DNA from: Lysobacterales bacterium
Lineage (GTDB): Bacteria > Pseudomonadota > Gammaproteobacteria > Xanthomonadales > SZUA-5
NCBI GenBank assembly: GCA_022841325.1
Contig: JALHRS010000012.1
Coordinates: forward strand, 1-64,000
DNA: 64,000 bases
Direction of reading: 5' to 3'
Shown: positions 9,379 to 18,671 of the stretch, in pieces
Position numbering within the stretch: position 1 is the first letter of the stretch
How the letters are laid out: every line of letters starts with the position of its first letter
Translations under genes and position numbers: made by a program
The notes under the pieces: generated by a model
Told to the model about the DNA's origin: nothing
Database searches by the model: none
Seen by the model: only the letters and a program-made list of their open reading frames with translations

Positions 9379-11727
9379 ATGCGCGGCTTGCGCATGCCCG
9401 CCCGGCTGCGGCGATGGTGGTGGCTACCACTGCTCATCGCCGCAGCCGTGTTTGCGGCAGACCGGCTGTATCCACCGCCACTGGCGCGCATCGATGCGCC
9501 GGGCAGTGCCCTGGTGCTGGCGCGAGATGGAACACCACTGCGGGCGTTTGCCGATAGCGACGGGATCTGGCGTTATCGCACGCGCCTGGATCAGGTCGCG
9601 CCGGTCTACGTGGACGCGCTGCTCAGCTACGAAGATCGCTGGTTCTTCCGGCACCCGGGTGTCAATCCGGCCAGTCTGCTCCGGGCACTGCTGCAGGCCA
9701 GTCTCCATGGCGAAATCGTCTCCGGCGGCTCCACGCTGACCATGCAGGTCGCGCGCATGCTGGAGGCCATTCCGCGCACGCCGCTCGGCAAACTCAAGCA
9801 ATGCTGGCGCGCGCTGCAGCTGGAATGGCGCTTCAGCAAGGCCGAGATCCTGGAGATGTACCTCAACCTCGCGCCCTTCGGTGGCACCATCGAGGGCGTG
9901 CAGGCGGCCAGCTACGCCTATCTCGGCAAATCGGCCGACCGCCTCAGCGATGCCGAAGCCGCGTTGCTGGTGGTGTTGCCGCAATCCCCCAGCCGCTGGC
10001 GACCGGATCGCCATCCCGATCGGGCCCAGAGCGCCCGCGACAAGGTGATCCGGCGGCTGGTGGAACAAGGTACCTGGACCGCCGCCCGTGGCGACGACGC
10101 CCGCATCGAACAGGTGGCCGCGCGCCGCCTGCGGCCCCCCATGAGCGCGCCGCTGCTGGCGCGGCGACTGCGGCAGAGCCAGCCCGAGGAACCGATCATC
10201 CACAGCACCATTGATCTGGCCATACAGACCCGGGTGGAGGCGCGCGTGCGCTCCCGGCTGCGACGGCTGCCGGAGCGTGTGTCGATGGCGGTGCTGGTGG
10301 TCGACAACGGCAACGCGGAAACCCTGGCCTACGTCGGATCGGCGGATCTGCTGGCCGACGATCGGTCTGGCCATGTCGACATGATCCGGGCACCACGTTC
10401 ACCCGGATCGACCCTGAAGCCGATGCTCTACGGCATGGCCCTGGATCAAGGGCTGATCCACTCGATGAGCCTGCTGATCGATGCCCCGCAGTCCTTCGAC
10501 GGCTATCAACCCAGCAATTTTGCCGAGCGCTTCCAGGGGCCGGTCAGCGCCAGCCAGGCCCTGCGGCTGTCCTTGAACGTGCCGGCGGTCGATCTGCTCG
10601 ACCGGGTCGGTGTGGTGCGCTTCGCCTCGACGCTGGAAAACGCCGGATTGCGGTTGCGCATGACCGAGGGTGCCACCCCCAATCTGTCGCTGATCCTCGG
10701 CGGCGGTGCCACCACACTGGAAGAACTGGTCGGCAACTACCTGGCCCTGGCCCGCGAGGGCCGCGCGGCCAGCCCCCGGCTGCAGGCCAGCGACCCGCTG
10801 CAGGAGCGTTATCTGATGAGCCCGGGAGCAGCCTACATCGTCCGGCGCATGCTCGAGCGCGATCCCAACGACAACCTGGGGACGGCGCAGTACGACACCG
10901 CCAGCCGGGTCAGCCTGGCCTGGAAGACCGGCACCAGCTACGGCTATCGCGACAGCTGGGCGCTGGCAGTCACGCCCGAGTACACCATCGGGGTCTGGAT
11001 CGGCCGCCCGGATGGCACGCCGCAGCCGGGGCAGTTCGGCGCGATCACCGCCCTGCCCCTGCTGATTGAAGTGGCCGACAGTCTGCCCACCCGCAAGACC
11101 CGCGATCTGGGCTCACCACCGGTGACCGTCAGTCAGCGCGAAATCTGCTGGCCACTGGGCACCGAGCCCGACCCGCAACGGCCTGAGTTCTGCCATCGCC
11201 GCCTTGATGCCTGGGTGCTCAACAACACCGTGCCGCCGACCTTTGCCGATCGCCAGTCCAGCCACTGGCAGGGCAGTCTGCTGCAATACTGGCGCGATCC
11301 AGTCAGCCGCAAACGCCTGAATCTGAGTTGCCTCAAACCCGATTCGCGCCTGATCACGGTGACGCGCTGGCCGGCGCTGGCCTACCCCTGGCTCTCCACC
11401 GGCCTGCGCCGGCGCTCCGAGCTGCCGCCACTGGCGCCCGGCTGCAGCGCCGACGAATACAGCACCGGCCTGCGCATCGCCGGCATCAACGACGGCAGCG
11501 TGCTGCGCGCGCCCAGCAATCGCCAGGGCCCGATCCGCACCCAGGTACAGGCACTCGGCACCGACGGCGAAGTGCGCTGGCTGTTGAACGACCGCTACCT
11601 CGGCAAGACCCAGGGGCCGGCCATGCTCGACCTGCAATTCGACCGCGCCGGCGATCAATACCTGGTGGCCATCGATCCGGCTGGCCGGTACGACGGCATC
11701 CGGGTCAGGACCATACTGAGTCCGTAG
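9379..11727 (+). CDS. pbpC: Penicillin-binding protein 1C
   Basis: Bifunctional class A PBP, 782 aa. A short cytoplasmic N-terminus is followed by one membrane helix (WWWLPLLIAAAVFA). The glycosyltransferase 51 domain shows EDRWFFRHPGVNP (catalytic Glu85) and GGSTLTMQVARM. The transpeptidase domain carries SPGSTLKP (nucleophile Ser344, Lys347), SLN near residue 400, and KTGTS at 516. The C-terminal segment after about 690 fits the BiPBP_C domain of PBP1C. It polymerises and cross-links peptidoglycan in the periplasm, and is probably cotranscribed with the macroglobulin gene. Confidence 0.95.
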   Translation: MRGLRMPARLRRWWWLPLLIAAAVFAADRLYPPPLARIDAPGSALVLARDGTPLRAFADSDGIWRYRTRLDQVAPVYVDALLSYEDRWFFRHPGVNPASLLRALLQASLHGEIVSGGSTLTMQVARMLEAIPRTPLGKLKQCWRALQLEWRFSKAEILEMYLNLAPFGGTIEGVQAASYAYLGKSADRLSDAEAALLVVLPQSPSRWRPDRHPDRAQSARDKVIRRLVEQGTWTAARGDDARIEQVAARRLRPPMSAPLLARRLRQSQPEEPIIHSTIDLAIQTRVEARVRSRLRRLPERVSMAVLVVDNGNAETLAYVGSADLLADDRSGHVDMIRAPRSPGSTLKPMLYGMALDQGLIHSMSLLIDAPQSFDGYQPSNFAERFQGPVSASQALRLSLNVPAVDLLDRVGVVRFASTLENAGLRLRMTEGATPNLSLILGGGATTLEELVGNYLALAREGRAASPRLQASDPLQERYLMSPGAAYIVRRMLERDPNDNLGTAQYDTASRVSLAWKTGTSYGYRDSWALAVTPEYTIGVWIGRPDGTPQPGQFGAITALPLLIEVADSLPTRKTRDLGSPPVTVSQREICWPLGTEPDPQRPEFCHRRLDAWVLNNTVPPTFADRQSSHWQGSLLQYWRDPVSRKRLNLSCLKPDSRLITVTRWPALAYPWLSTGLRRRSELPPLAPGCSADEYSTGLRIAGINDGSVLRAPSNRQGPIRTQVQALGTDGEVRWLLNDRYLGKTQGPAMLDLQFDRAGDQYLVAIDPAGRYDGIRVRTILSP

Positions 11728-11730
11728 CGG

Positions 11731-11835
11731 CACGGGGCACGGGGCACGGGGCACGGGGCACGGGGCACGGGGCACGGGGCACTGGGCACTGGGCACTGGG
11801 CACTGGGCACTGGGCACTGGGCACTGGGCACGGGG
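11731..11835. repeat. Heptamer tandem array (15 x 7 bp)
   Basis: Seven CACGGGG units, seven CACTGGG units and one final CACGGGG, without interruption, start just after the pbpC stop. The plus strand has G-runs of three or four spaced by CAC/CACT, a pattern able to form G-quadruplexes. Copy number is likely to vary by slippage. Confidence 0.95.
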
Positions 11836-11859
11836 AAAAGGCTACGGGCTGCCGGCTTG

Positions 11860-11930
11860 TGTAGGTCCAGACTTGTCTGGACGCTTCTGGCAGGTCGTGG
11901 CGAGAGCGTCCAGACAAGTCTGGACCTACA
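11860..11930. repeat. GTAG-headed REP pair, 25-bp perfect inverted repeat
   Basis: Arms 11860-11884 and 11906-11930 are perfect reverse complements around a 21-bp loop. Each arm contains GTCCAGAC-TT-GTCTGGAC, itself a palindrome, next to GTAG. One arm recurs exactly at 48694-48718. This fits a REP doublet of the SMAG/GTAG type and could act as a transcription terminator or mRNA-end protector for pbpC. Confidence 0.85.
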
Positions 11931-11973
11931 AAAAGCGGGACCAGATCGCTCGCAAAGACTCTCGTCTCGCCAG

Positions 11974-12060
11974 CCCCTGCCCTTCCCCTGCCCCCGCTCT
12001 TCCCGTGCCCCCTGCCCCTGCTCTTCCCCTGCCCCCTGCCCCCGCTCTTCCCCTGCCCCC
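11974..12060. repeat. C-rich imperfect tandem repeat
   Basis: About three units of 24 bp built from CCCCTGCCCCC and GCTCTT blocks, ending at the sufT stop codon. The polarity is opposite to the G-rich heptamer array 140 bp away. Confidence 0.85.
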
Positions 12061-12061
12061 C

Positions 12062-12613
12062 TTACAGCATGCCCGTTTCGAGCTTGGCGGCCTCACTCAT
12101 CATGTTCTGGTTCCAGGGCGGATCGAACACCAGTTCGACATCGGCTTCGCTGATGGTGGGTATCAGCTCCACCTTGGACTGCACGTCGCTGACCAGGGTG
12201 TCGCCCATGCCGCAACCGGGTGCAGTCAGGGTCATCTTGATCTCGGCGCGGCGCTGGCCATCCTCCAGTCGAAACAGATTGCACTCGTAGACCAGGCCCA
12301 GATCGACGATGTTGACCGGGATTTCCGGGTCAAAGCAGGTGCGCAGCTGCTCCCAGACCAGCTCTTCCACGTCATGGTCCGAGGCCCCTTCGGCCAGAAC
12401 CGGCAGGGCCATCGGCGGCTTGCCGATGGCGTCGGCATCGGTTCCGGCAATCCGGAACAGATTGCCTTCCACGTAAACGGTGAAACTGCCTCCCAGGGCC
12501 TGGGTGATGTAGCCGACGCTGCCTGCAGGCAGACTGACCGCTTCGCCGCTCGGCACCATCACCGCCGGGCAATCTCTCTCGAACTTCACCGGTTCGCTGG
12601 TTCTGCTGTACAT
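12062..12613 (-). CDS. sufT: SufT-type Fe-S assembly protein (MIP18/DUF59)
   Basis: 183 aa. The N-terminal third (VMVPSGEAVSLPAGSVGYITQALGG region) is the extension seen in putative Fe-S assembly protein SufT; the C-terminal part is a MIP18/DUF59 domain with VNIVDLGLVYE, the TAPGCGMGD motif containing the conserved Cys, and a closing VFDPPWNQNMMSEAAK. Family members assist maturation of iron-sulfur proteins in the cytoplasm. No other suf genes are in the window; the gene stands alone between repeat-rich gaps. Confidence 0.9.
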   Translation of the reverse strand: MYSRTSEPVKFERDCPAVMVPSGEAVSLPAGSVGYITQALGGSFTVYVEGNLFRIAGTDADAIGKPPMALPVLAEGASDHDVEELVWEQLRTCFDPEIPVNIVDLGLVYECNLFRLEDGQRRAEIKMTLTAPGCGMGDTLVSDVQSKVELIPTISEADVELVFDPPWNQNMMSEAAKLETGML

Positions 12614-12666
12614 GCTGGTCGCGATCTCACTCGATCAGGGGTCAGGCCAGGTGCTGGCCACACTTG

Positions 12667-12830
12667 CTAGTGTGGTGTCCCACAAATACCTTGAATTATT
12701 TCCGCGTCTTTCGTCCCAATGCTGCGTTGTTCGTCGGCGCCATAGCGCTGCTATGACTTCTCCTCGCGCCTTGCCTTGGGCCGAAATCCATCGGAAATTT
12801 CTTCAACTTATTTATGGGACACCACACTAG
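12667..12830. mobile_element. MITE-like element 1 (164 bp, 16-bp terminal inverted repeats)
   Basis: Begins CTAGTGTGGTGTCCCA and ends with its reverse complement TGGGACACCACACTAG. The interior has no coding potential of its own. Short length, matching ends and extragenic position suggest a non-autonomous transposable element; no clear target duplication is visible because element 2 abuts it. Confidence 0.75.
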
Positions 12831-13088
12831 GGATTCTCTGAACAAGTTACGTGGTCGCGACGGCGTCTGCAAAGGTCGCCAGCGAGGAAGATGCCGAAGG
12901 CCATGGCCTACGGCGTCTGACGATGCTGGCGGCCTTTGCAGCCCCGTCCCGCAAGGGTTGCGGCCAAAAGCGCCTGCCGCGTCGTTCCAGTCCTCGGCAT
13001 CGTAGCGCCGGCTACGACCTTCAGACTGCGCCTGGCGTCAGGCGCTTTTGACTCGCCACGCGACTCACGTAACTTGTTCAGAGTATCC
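12831..13088. mobile_element. MITE-like element 2 (258 bp, 22-bp terminal inverted repeats)
   Basis: Left end 12831-12852 (GGATTCTCTGAACAAGTTAC...) and right end 13067-13088 match in 21 of 22 positions as inverted repeats. It follows element 1 without a gap. The interior contains smaller palindromes but no gene. Its right end overlaps the longest possible reading frame of the next gene, which argues for a downstream start there. Confidence 0.75.
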
Positions 13089-13146
13089 CTGGCTCTACAA
13101 TACCCGGTCATCATCCTCAAAACCGCCACTGCACAGGCTCGCACGG

Positions 13147-16100
13147 GTGCCAGTTCAGCCGCAGCTTTCGTCATGCGTCAACCCCCGACACCGCTCCTGC
13201 CGATGGCTGGGCTGCGTCGTGGCTCTGTTGCTGTGCCTCATGGCCCTCAGCGCCCAGGCACTGGACCCTGACAAGGCCTTCCGCCACTACGTGATTGACC
13301 AGTGGGGCATCGAAGACGGTCTGCCGCAGCTCTCGGTGCTGTCGATCGCACAGGATACGACCGGATACCTGTGGCTGACGACCCAGAACGGCGTGGCCCG
13401 CTTCGATGGTGTCCGTTTCCGTGTCTACAATGTCGAGAATACGCCAGCGCTGCGTGCAAACATCATCGACAAGGCCCATCTGGCTGCCGACGGCAGTCTG
13501 TGGTTCGGATCGAACCGTGGCCTGACCCGCTATCTGGACGGCGAATGGGCCGGGATTGACCTCATACCCGGCAAGGACGCCGCCGTCGGTGCCTTGCTCA
13601 ATGACATGGATGGACGGGTACTGGTCGGCACCGAGAGCGGCTTGTTTCGGGTTGAAGGCAAGAAGGTCGAGTCGCCGGTACTGGCCGGTATGGCGGTGCA
13701 CTCGCTGGCGCGCATCGGCAGCACGGTTTACGCCGGCAGCAACGGTGTAGTCATCGAAGTGAAGGCCGGCAACTCGCGCTCGTTCGCCATTCCCGGCGCG
13801 GCGGACGCTCCGGCGGTCATGGCCTTGCTGCCCACACCGGAAGGCTTGCTCGCCGGTACCCGGCGCGGGCTGTTTCAGCGCAGTGGCGATGGTTGGGTGA
13901 TTCCCGGCTGGGCCCAGCCTCTGGTCATGCACCGCATCGAGGCGCTGTTTCGGGACAACGATGCCAACGTGTGGATCGGCACCACCCAGGGGCTTTATCG
14001 CTACCATCCGCGGGTGGGGCTGGAACACTGCCTGACCGCGCAACTGGGCGACAATGCCTGGATCTCCAGCTTCTTCGAGGACCGTGAGGGCAATCTCTGG
14101 ATAGGCAGCCTCACTCACAGCCTGACCCGAATCTGGAACGGCTGGGTGGCGCGGCTCAGCCTGGAAGAGGGACTGTCCGACGCCTTCGTCTGGAGCGTGC
14201 TCAGTGATGACAGCGGGCGAGTCTGGATAGGCACCAATACCGGCATCGAGGAAATGAGTCCCAACGGCGCCGTGCGCCTGCTGACCAGCACCCGCGAGCT
14301 GCCTGATTCATCGGTCTACGATCTGTATCGCACTCAGAACGGTGACCTGCTGGTCGGCACCCGCGCCGGGCTGGCGCGCTGGGATGGACGCAAGCTGAGC
14401 CGGGATCCGATCTGGGAGCCGATCGCGCAGTCGGCGATCCGGGCCATCGTCGAAGAAACGCCGGGGCAACTCTGGATCGGCACCGACCAGGGCCTCTACA
14501 TGCAATCGGACGGGATCCTGACCACTGTCGGGCCCGAGCAAGGCCTGACCGAATCCAGGGTCCGGGCACTGGCCCAATCCCAACACGGCGAAATCTGGGT
14601 GGGTACCGAGCGCGGCGTTTTCCGCGGCGTCAACGGCCGTTATCGCCGCCTGGATCAGCCCCCGGAACTGACCCCGGCGCTGATCACCGCCATTGTTCCC
14701 TGGCGCGGCAATCGATTCCTGATCACCAGTATGGACGCAGGGTTGTTTGTCGGTTCCGCCGGAGATTTCCGGCAGATCACCACCGCCGACGGCCTGCCCT
14801 TCAACAGCGCCTTTGCCGCCATCGCCGACAGCGGCTGGGTTTACGTCAGCAGCCCCGAGGGGGTCTACCGCATCACCGAGAGCGATCTGGAACGATTCCA
14901 TCGCGAGGGTGGCCGCATGGATGCCGACATGGTGGTTCAGACTGGATCGCAGCATCCCGGCGCCCTGCGCGCACGCTGTTGCAACGGCGGCGCACAGGCG
15001 CGGATTGCTCGTGCCAACGGCAGTCTCTGGCTGCCGACCCTGGAGGGCGTGCTGCGCCTCGATACCGGCAAGATCCGCCGCAGCGCCCTGCCGCCGCCGG
15101 CGGTGGCCGAATCGATCGAACATCTGGGCGTCACCTACGAAGGCCAGGGTCCGTTCCAGCTGGATGGCGGCAGTGGCGACGTAGCGATCCAGTTCTCGGG
15201 ACTGGCTCTGCAGGACCCCAACGGTCTGCGTTTTCGTTACCGGTTGATCGGCTATGACTCGCGCTGGCGTTCAGCCGGGGCACGACGCACGGTCTACTAC
15301 ACCAACCTCGCGCCCGGAACCTATCGCTTCGAGGCCGTGGCCAGCAGCAGCTCCGGATTGGCAAGCCCGGAGCCGGCACAGCTGCGCTTTGAGCTGGTGC
15401 CACCCTTTTACAGAGCCTGGTGGTTTCTGGCACTGATGGCCTTGATCGGGCTTGGTCTGGTGGCCTTGGGATGGAGCGGATACCGACGCCGGGTACAGGC
15501 CCGGGAACGTGCGCTTGAACGCCAGATCCAGCAACGCACCGCCGAACTCGACCGCGCCAATGAACGCCTGCGATCGGCCAATCGGGCCCTGCTGGAGGAA
15601 TCACAGACCGATGCACTGACGGGTCTGCGCAATCGCCGCTATCTGGCCCGATACATGGCCGAGTGGCGCCTCGATGCCCACGACGATCGCCCCCAGCGGC
15701 TGGCATTCGTGCTGATCGATCTGGATCACTTCAAGCGCATCAACGATGTTCATGGCCACCTCGCTGGCGACGAGGTGCTGCGGCAGCTGGCCGAGGTACT
15801 GTCCGAATTCACCGGCAGCGACGGATTTCCGCTGCGCTGGGGCGGTGAGGAATTCATGCTGGTGGTGGCCGCAGAAGCCATCACCGACCCCGAGCAGTAC
15901 TGCGAAAACCTGCGCCGGCGCATCAGCAGCAAGTCCTTCGCACACTCGGGCCACCAGAGCAGCCACGTGAGCGCCTCGATCGGCTATGCGCTGTTCCCGG
16001 CACTGGCTGATCGCAGCGATGCCAACGACTGGAATCTGGCGCTGGAACTGGCCGATGCCGGTCTGTACCTGATCAAGTCGGGCGGGCGCAACGGCTGGGC

Positions 16101-16236
16101 CGTCGTCCAGGCCCGTGCGCGCGCTGAAGCTTCGGCATTCTCCGGTGGCGTCAGCGGCCGGCTGGACCGACTCGAGCGCGAGGGACTGATCCAGATCGAT
16201 ACCGGACCGCGACAGCGCGGCGGCGACCGGCGTTGA
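13147..16236 (+). CDS. Exported-sensor diguanylate cyclase (Reg_prop propeller, Y_Y_Y, GGDEF)
   Basis: About 1029 aa from GTG 13147; a TTG at 13048 lies inside the upstream MITE-like element and is less likely. Signal segment (CVVALLLCLMALSAQA), then at least nine propeller repeats of the LWIGTxxGL type, a Y_Y_Y domain (GYDSRWRSAG to LAPGTYRFEA), one transmembrane helix (WWFLALMALIGLGLVALGW), a short coiled coil and a GGDEF domain with intact active-site GGEEF at about residue 899. The predicted periplasmic sensor therefore drives cytoplasmic c-di-GMP synthesis. The product-inhibition I-site RxxD is not present before GGEEF (TGSD instead). The ligand cannot be predicted. Confidence 0.9.
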   Translation: MPVQPQLSSCVNPRHRSCRWLGCVVALLLCLMALSAQALDPDKAFRHYVIDQWGIEDGLPQLSVLSIAQDTTGYLWLTTQNGVARFDGVRFRVYNVENTPALRANIIDKAHLAADGSLWFGSNRGLTRYLDGEWAGIDLIPGKDAAVGALLNDMDGRVLVGTESGLFRVEGKKVESPVLAGMAVHSLARIGSTVYAGSNGVVIEVKAGNSRSFAIPGAADAPAVMALLPTPEGLLAGTRRGLFQRSGDGWVIPGWAQPLVMHRIEALFRDNDANVWIGTTQGLYRYHPRVGLEHCLTAQLGDNAWISSFFEDREGNLWIGSLTHSLTRIWNGWVARLSLEEGLSDAFVWSVLSDDSGRVWIGTNTGIEEMSPNGAVRLLTSTRELPDSSVYDLYRTQNGDLLVGTRAGLARWDGRKLSRDPIWEPIAQSAIRAIVEETPGQLWIGTDQGLYMQSDGILTTVGPEQGLTESRVRALAQSQHGEIWVGTERGVFRGVNGRYRRLDQPPELTPALITAIVPWRGNRFLITSMDAGLFVGSAGDFRQITTADGLPFNSAFAAIADSGWVYVSSPEGVYRITESDLERFHREGGRMDADMVVQTGSQHPGALRARCCNGGAQARIARANGSLWLPTLEGVLRLDTGKIRRSALPPPAVAESIEHLGVTYEGQGPFQLDGGSGDVAIQFSGLALQDPNGLRFRYRLIGYDSRWRSAGARRTVYYTNLAPGTYRFEAVASSSSGLASPEPAQLRFELVPPFYRAWWFLALMALIGLGLVALGWSGYRRRVQARERALERQIQQRTAELDRANERLRSANRALLEESQTDALTGLRNRRYLARYMAEWRLDAHDDRPQRLAFVLIDLDHFKRINDVHGHLAGDEVLRQLAEVLSEFTGSDGFPLRWGGEEFMLVVAAEAITDPEQYCENLRRRISSKSFAHSGHQSSHVSASIGYALFPALADRSDANDWNLALELADAGLYLIKSGGRNGWAVVQARARAEASAFSGGVSGRLDRLEREGLIQIDTGPRQRGGDRR

Positions 16237-16305
16237 GCCCTCGCCGACAACGCTGACACCTGCCAGCTGGCATCATTCCCGGCTTCCCGGACCTCAGGCC
16301 TGCGC

Positions 16306-16755
16306 ATGCGCTTCATCAACATACTGCTCGGCGTCATTGCCGCGCTGCTGGCGGCAACAGCCGTAGGTGCGATCTGGTCGTTGTTCGGTCTCGCTGGCAG
16401 CGGCCGCGCCAGCTGGATGGCCGTCCCCAGCGCGCTGACACTGGCCGCCGTGCTGCGTTTCAACAACCATCCGCCGGGCCTGCGTCGGGCGGTGCTCTGC
16501 CTGCTGTTGCTGGCACTGACCATTGCCTACGCCAACTGGCTGATCGCCGCCGGCTTCATCGCCGCGCAGATGGGTCTGGGTTTGCTCGATGCCATCCGCA
16601 TCATCGGCCTGGACATGGCCTATGCCGTGGCCAGGGCGCAGAACACCATGACCGACTTCAGCTGGTATGCCGCCGCACTGATGCTTGGCTTTGGCCTGGG
16701 CTGGTCCCAGCCCGGCGAAGCGCCCGCCAAGGCAGTCCGAAAGAAGCGCGGCTGA
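16306..16755 (+). CDS. Small integral membrane protein, unknown function
   Basis: 149 aa starting MRFINILLGVIAALLA. Four hydrophobic segments are visible (about residues 4-28, 38-50, 61-82 and 124-135), with a basic C-terminus KAVRKKRG, so it is probably an inner-membrane protein. I do not recognise the family. It follows the diguanylate cyclase by 69 bp on the same strand and may share its transcript. Confidence 0.65.
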   Translation: MRFINILLGVIAALLAATAVGAIWSLFGLAGSGRASWMAVPSALTLAAVLRFNNHPPGLRRAVLCLLLLALTIAYANWLIAAGFIAAQMGLGLLDAIRIIGLDMAYAVARAQNTMTDFSWYAAALMLGFGLGWSQPGEAPAKAVRKKRG

Positions 16756-17244
16756 GAGGATCGTCGTTGCCTGCGGCACCAGATCGCAAGTGCCGGGATT
16801 GCTGCCTTTCGGCGAGCGCCCGCTTGATGTTGCCCGAAGTGCGCGCAGCGCTCTCCGGGCGGTGATGCGAAAAGCGCCGGGGAGCCGCTGCGCGGCGCAC
16901 CGGGCTACGTCCTGCAGGCCATGAAACTCGGGCGTCATTGCGAGTCACCTGTGTGTGCCCGACACTGCCCACGGGCCAGAACCCCCGGCGTTATTGCGAG
17001 CGTAGCGAAGCAATCCAGGGGCGTGCGGCGCTACGCTGGATTGCTTCGTCGCTACGCTCCTCGCAATGACGCATCAACAACGTACGATTTGGGTTCATGG
17101 AGAGGAGCCAGCGACGAAGCAATCCAGCGCTTTCGCGGCTATGCATCTGGATTGCTTCCCCCGCATCAAGTCCGGGCTCGCAATGACACCGATGGGTCAT
17201 CCGCCTCCCTGCGGAAGCGGACGCGCCCCAGCGGCGCCCTGCGA
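16756..17244. repeat. Intergenic repeat region with CATTGCGAG...GAAGCAATCC palindromes
   Basis: No gene seen. Two inverted-repeat elements, 16988-17072 and 17098-17190, pair ATTGCGAG...GAAGCAATCC with GGATTGCTTC...CGCAATGAC; a third copy is at 22228-22321. A GTAG-headed palindrome (reverse strand, near 16878-16918) precedes them. Confidence 0.8.
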
Positions 17245-18660
17245 TCAGCCCTTCAAGGCCACCAGCACTTCGTCCAGCATCTTCTTGGCATCGCCGAAGA
17301 GCATGCGGTTGTTCTCTTTGTAGAACAATGGGTTATCCACACCCGCATAACCGGAGGCCATGCTCCGCTTCATGACGATCGAGGTCTTGGCCTTCCAGAC
17401 TTCCAGCACCGGCATGCCGGCGATCGGGCTGGTCGGGTCGTCCTGCGCGGCCGGATTGACGATGTCGTTGGCGCCAATCACGATCGCCACATCCGTGCTC
17501 GGGAAATCGTCATTGAGCTCGTCCATTTCCAGCACGATGTCGTAAGGCACCTTGGCCTCGGCCAACAGCACATTCATGTGCCCGGGCATGCGCCCCGCCA
17601 CCGGATGGATGCCGAAGCGGATCTTGACCCCGTTCTCGCGCAGATGCCTGGTGATCTCGTACACCGTGTGCTGGGCCTGCGCCACGGCCATGCCGTAGCC
17701 GGGAACGATGATCACGCTCTTGGAGTCGCGCAGCAGTTCCGCCGTTTCGGCGCTGCTGATCGGCACCACCTCGCCTGCCGGCTGTGCAGCGGCTCCACCC
17801 GGCGTCGCTCCGCTGGTGGTTCCGAAGCCGCCGGCAATCACGCTGATGAAGTTGCGGTTCATCGCGTTGCACATGATGTACGAGAGGATGGCGCCGCTCG
17901 ATCCCACCAGCGCACCGGTGACGATCAGCAGATCGTTGCTGAGCATGAAGCCGGTCGCCGCCGCCGCCCAACCCGAGTAGCTGTTGAGCATCGAGACCAC
18001 CACCGGCATGTCCGCACCGCCGATGGCCATGACCATGTGGATGCCGAACAGCAGTGCGATCGTCGTCATCACGATCAGAGGCGTCATGCCGGCATTGACG
18101 TCATGGGCGTTCATGAATTCGCGACCGAACCAGATCACCACCAGCAGGCCGGCAAGATTGAGCCAGTGGCGCCCGGGCAGCAGCAGCGGGTTGCCGCCGA
18201 TCTTGCCGGAGAGCTTGCCGAAGGCGATGACCGAGCCGGAGAAGGTGATGGCACCGATCAGGATGCCGACGTAGATCTCCATGTGGTGGATGCTGACCTC
18301 GACCGGGCTCAAGCCCGCAGATGACGCCGGATCGATATAGCTGGCGAAGCCGACCAGGCACGCCGCCAGACCGACCAGGCTGTGCATCAATGCAACGAGC
18401 TCGGGCATCTGGGTCATTTTCACGGTACGCGCGGCATACAGGCCAACCGCGCCACCCACGACCATGGCGCCGATGACCCAGGGAATGCCGGCCATGGTGA
18501 CGCGCGGCCCGAACACCGTCGCCAGCACGGCGATGGTCATGCCCAGCATGCCGTAGAGATTGCCGCGACGCGAAGTCTCGGGATTGGACAGCCCGCCCAG
18601 GCTGAGGATGAAGAGGATGATTGCGCCGATGTAGGCGACAGTGACCAGACTTGCAGACAT
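17245..18660 (-). CDS. pntB: NAD(P) transhydrogenase subunit beta
   Basis: 471 aa, the usual length. Eight or nine transmembrane helices occupy the first 250 residues ([21 protein letters not shown] onward), followed by the NADP-binding domain III with [35 protein letters not shown] and the [15 protein letters not shown] loop. With PntA it forms the proton-translocating enzyme of the inner membrane that makes NADPH from NADH. Starts 11 bp after pntA ends; same operon. Confidence 0.97.
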   Translation of the reverse strand: MSASLVTVAYIGAIILFILSLGGLSNPETSRRGNLYGMLGMTIAVLATVFGPRVTMAGIPWVIGAMVVGGAVGLYAARTVKMTQMPELVALMHSLVGLAACLVGFASYIDPASSAGLSPVEVSIHHMEIYVGILIGAITFSGSVIAFGKLSGKIGGNPLLLPGRHWLNLAGLLVVIWFGREFMNAHDVNAGMTPLIVMTTIALLFGIHMVMAIGGADMPVVVSMLNSYSGWAAAATGFMLSNDLLIVTGALVGSSGAILSYIMCNAMNRNFISVIAGGFGTTSGATPGGAAAQPAGEVVPISSAETAELLRDSKSVIIVPGYGMAVAQAQHTVYEITRHLRENGVKIRFGIHPVAGRMPGHMNVLLAEAKVPYDIVLEMDELNDDFPSTDVAIVIGANDIVNPAAQDDPTSPIAGMPVLEVWKAKTSIVMKRSMASGYAGVDNPLFYKENNRMLFGDAKKMLDEVLVALKG

Positions 18661-18671
18661 TGGTGTGTCCC

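Noticed and set aside
6159-9491. 1110-codon open frame opposite the macroglobulin gene
   Set aside because: It is the antisense of a gene with full family motifs; composition (His/Gln/Arg/Gly-rich, no motif) is typical of a shadow frame in high-GC DNA.
11731-11835. Coding continuation or CRISPR-like array after pbpC
   Set aside because: A pure heptamer repeat without spacers, beginning just after the pbpC stop.
12612-13051. Short plus-strand frames between sufT and the cyclase
   Set aside because: They coincide with the two MITE-like elements and show no protein-like features.
13048-13146. TTG start of the diguanylate cyclase
   Set aside because: It lies within the MITE-like element and would add an atypical N-terminal extension before the signal peptide.
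16921-18324. 467-codon plus-strand frame over pntB
   Set aside because: Antisense of pntB; low-complexity His/Arg/Asp text.
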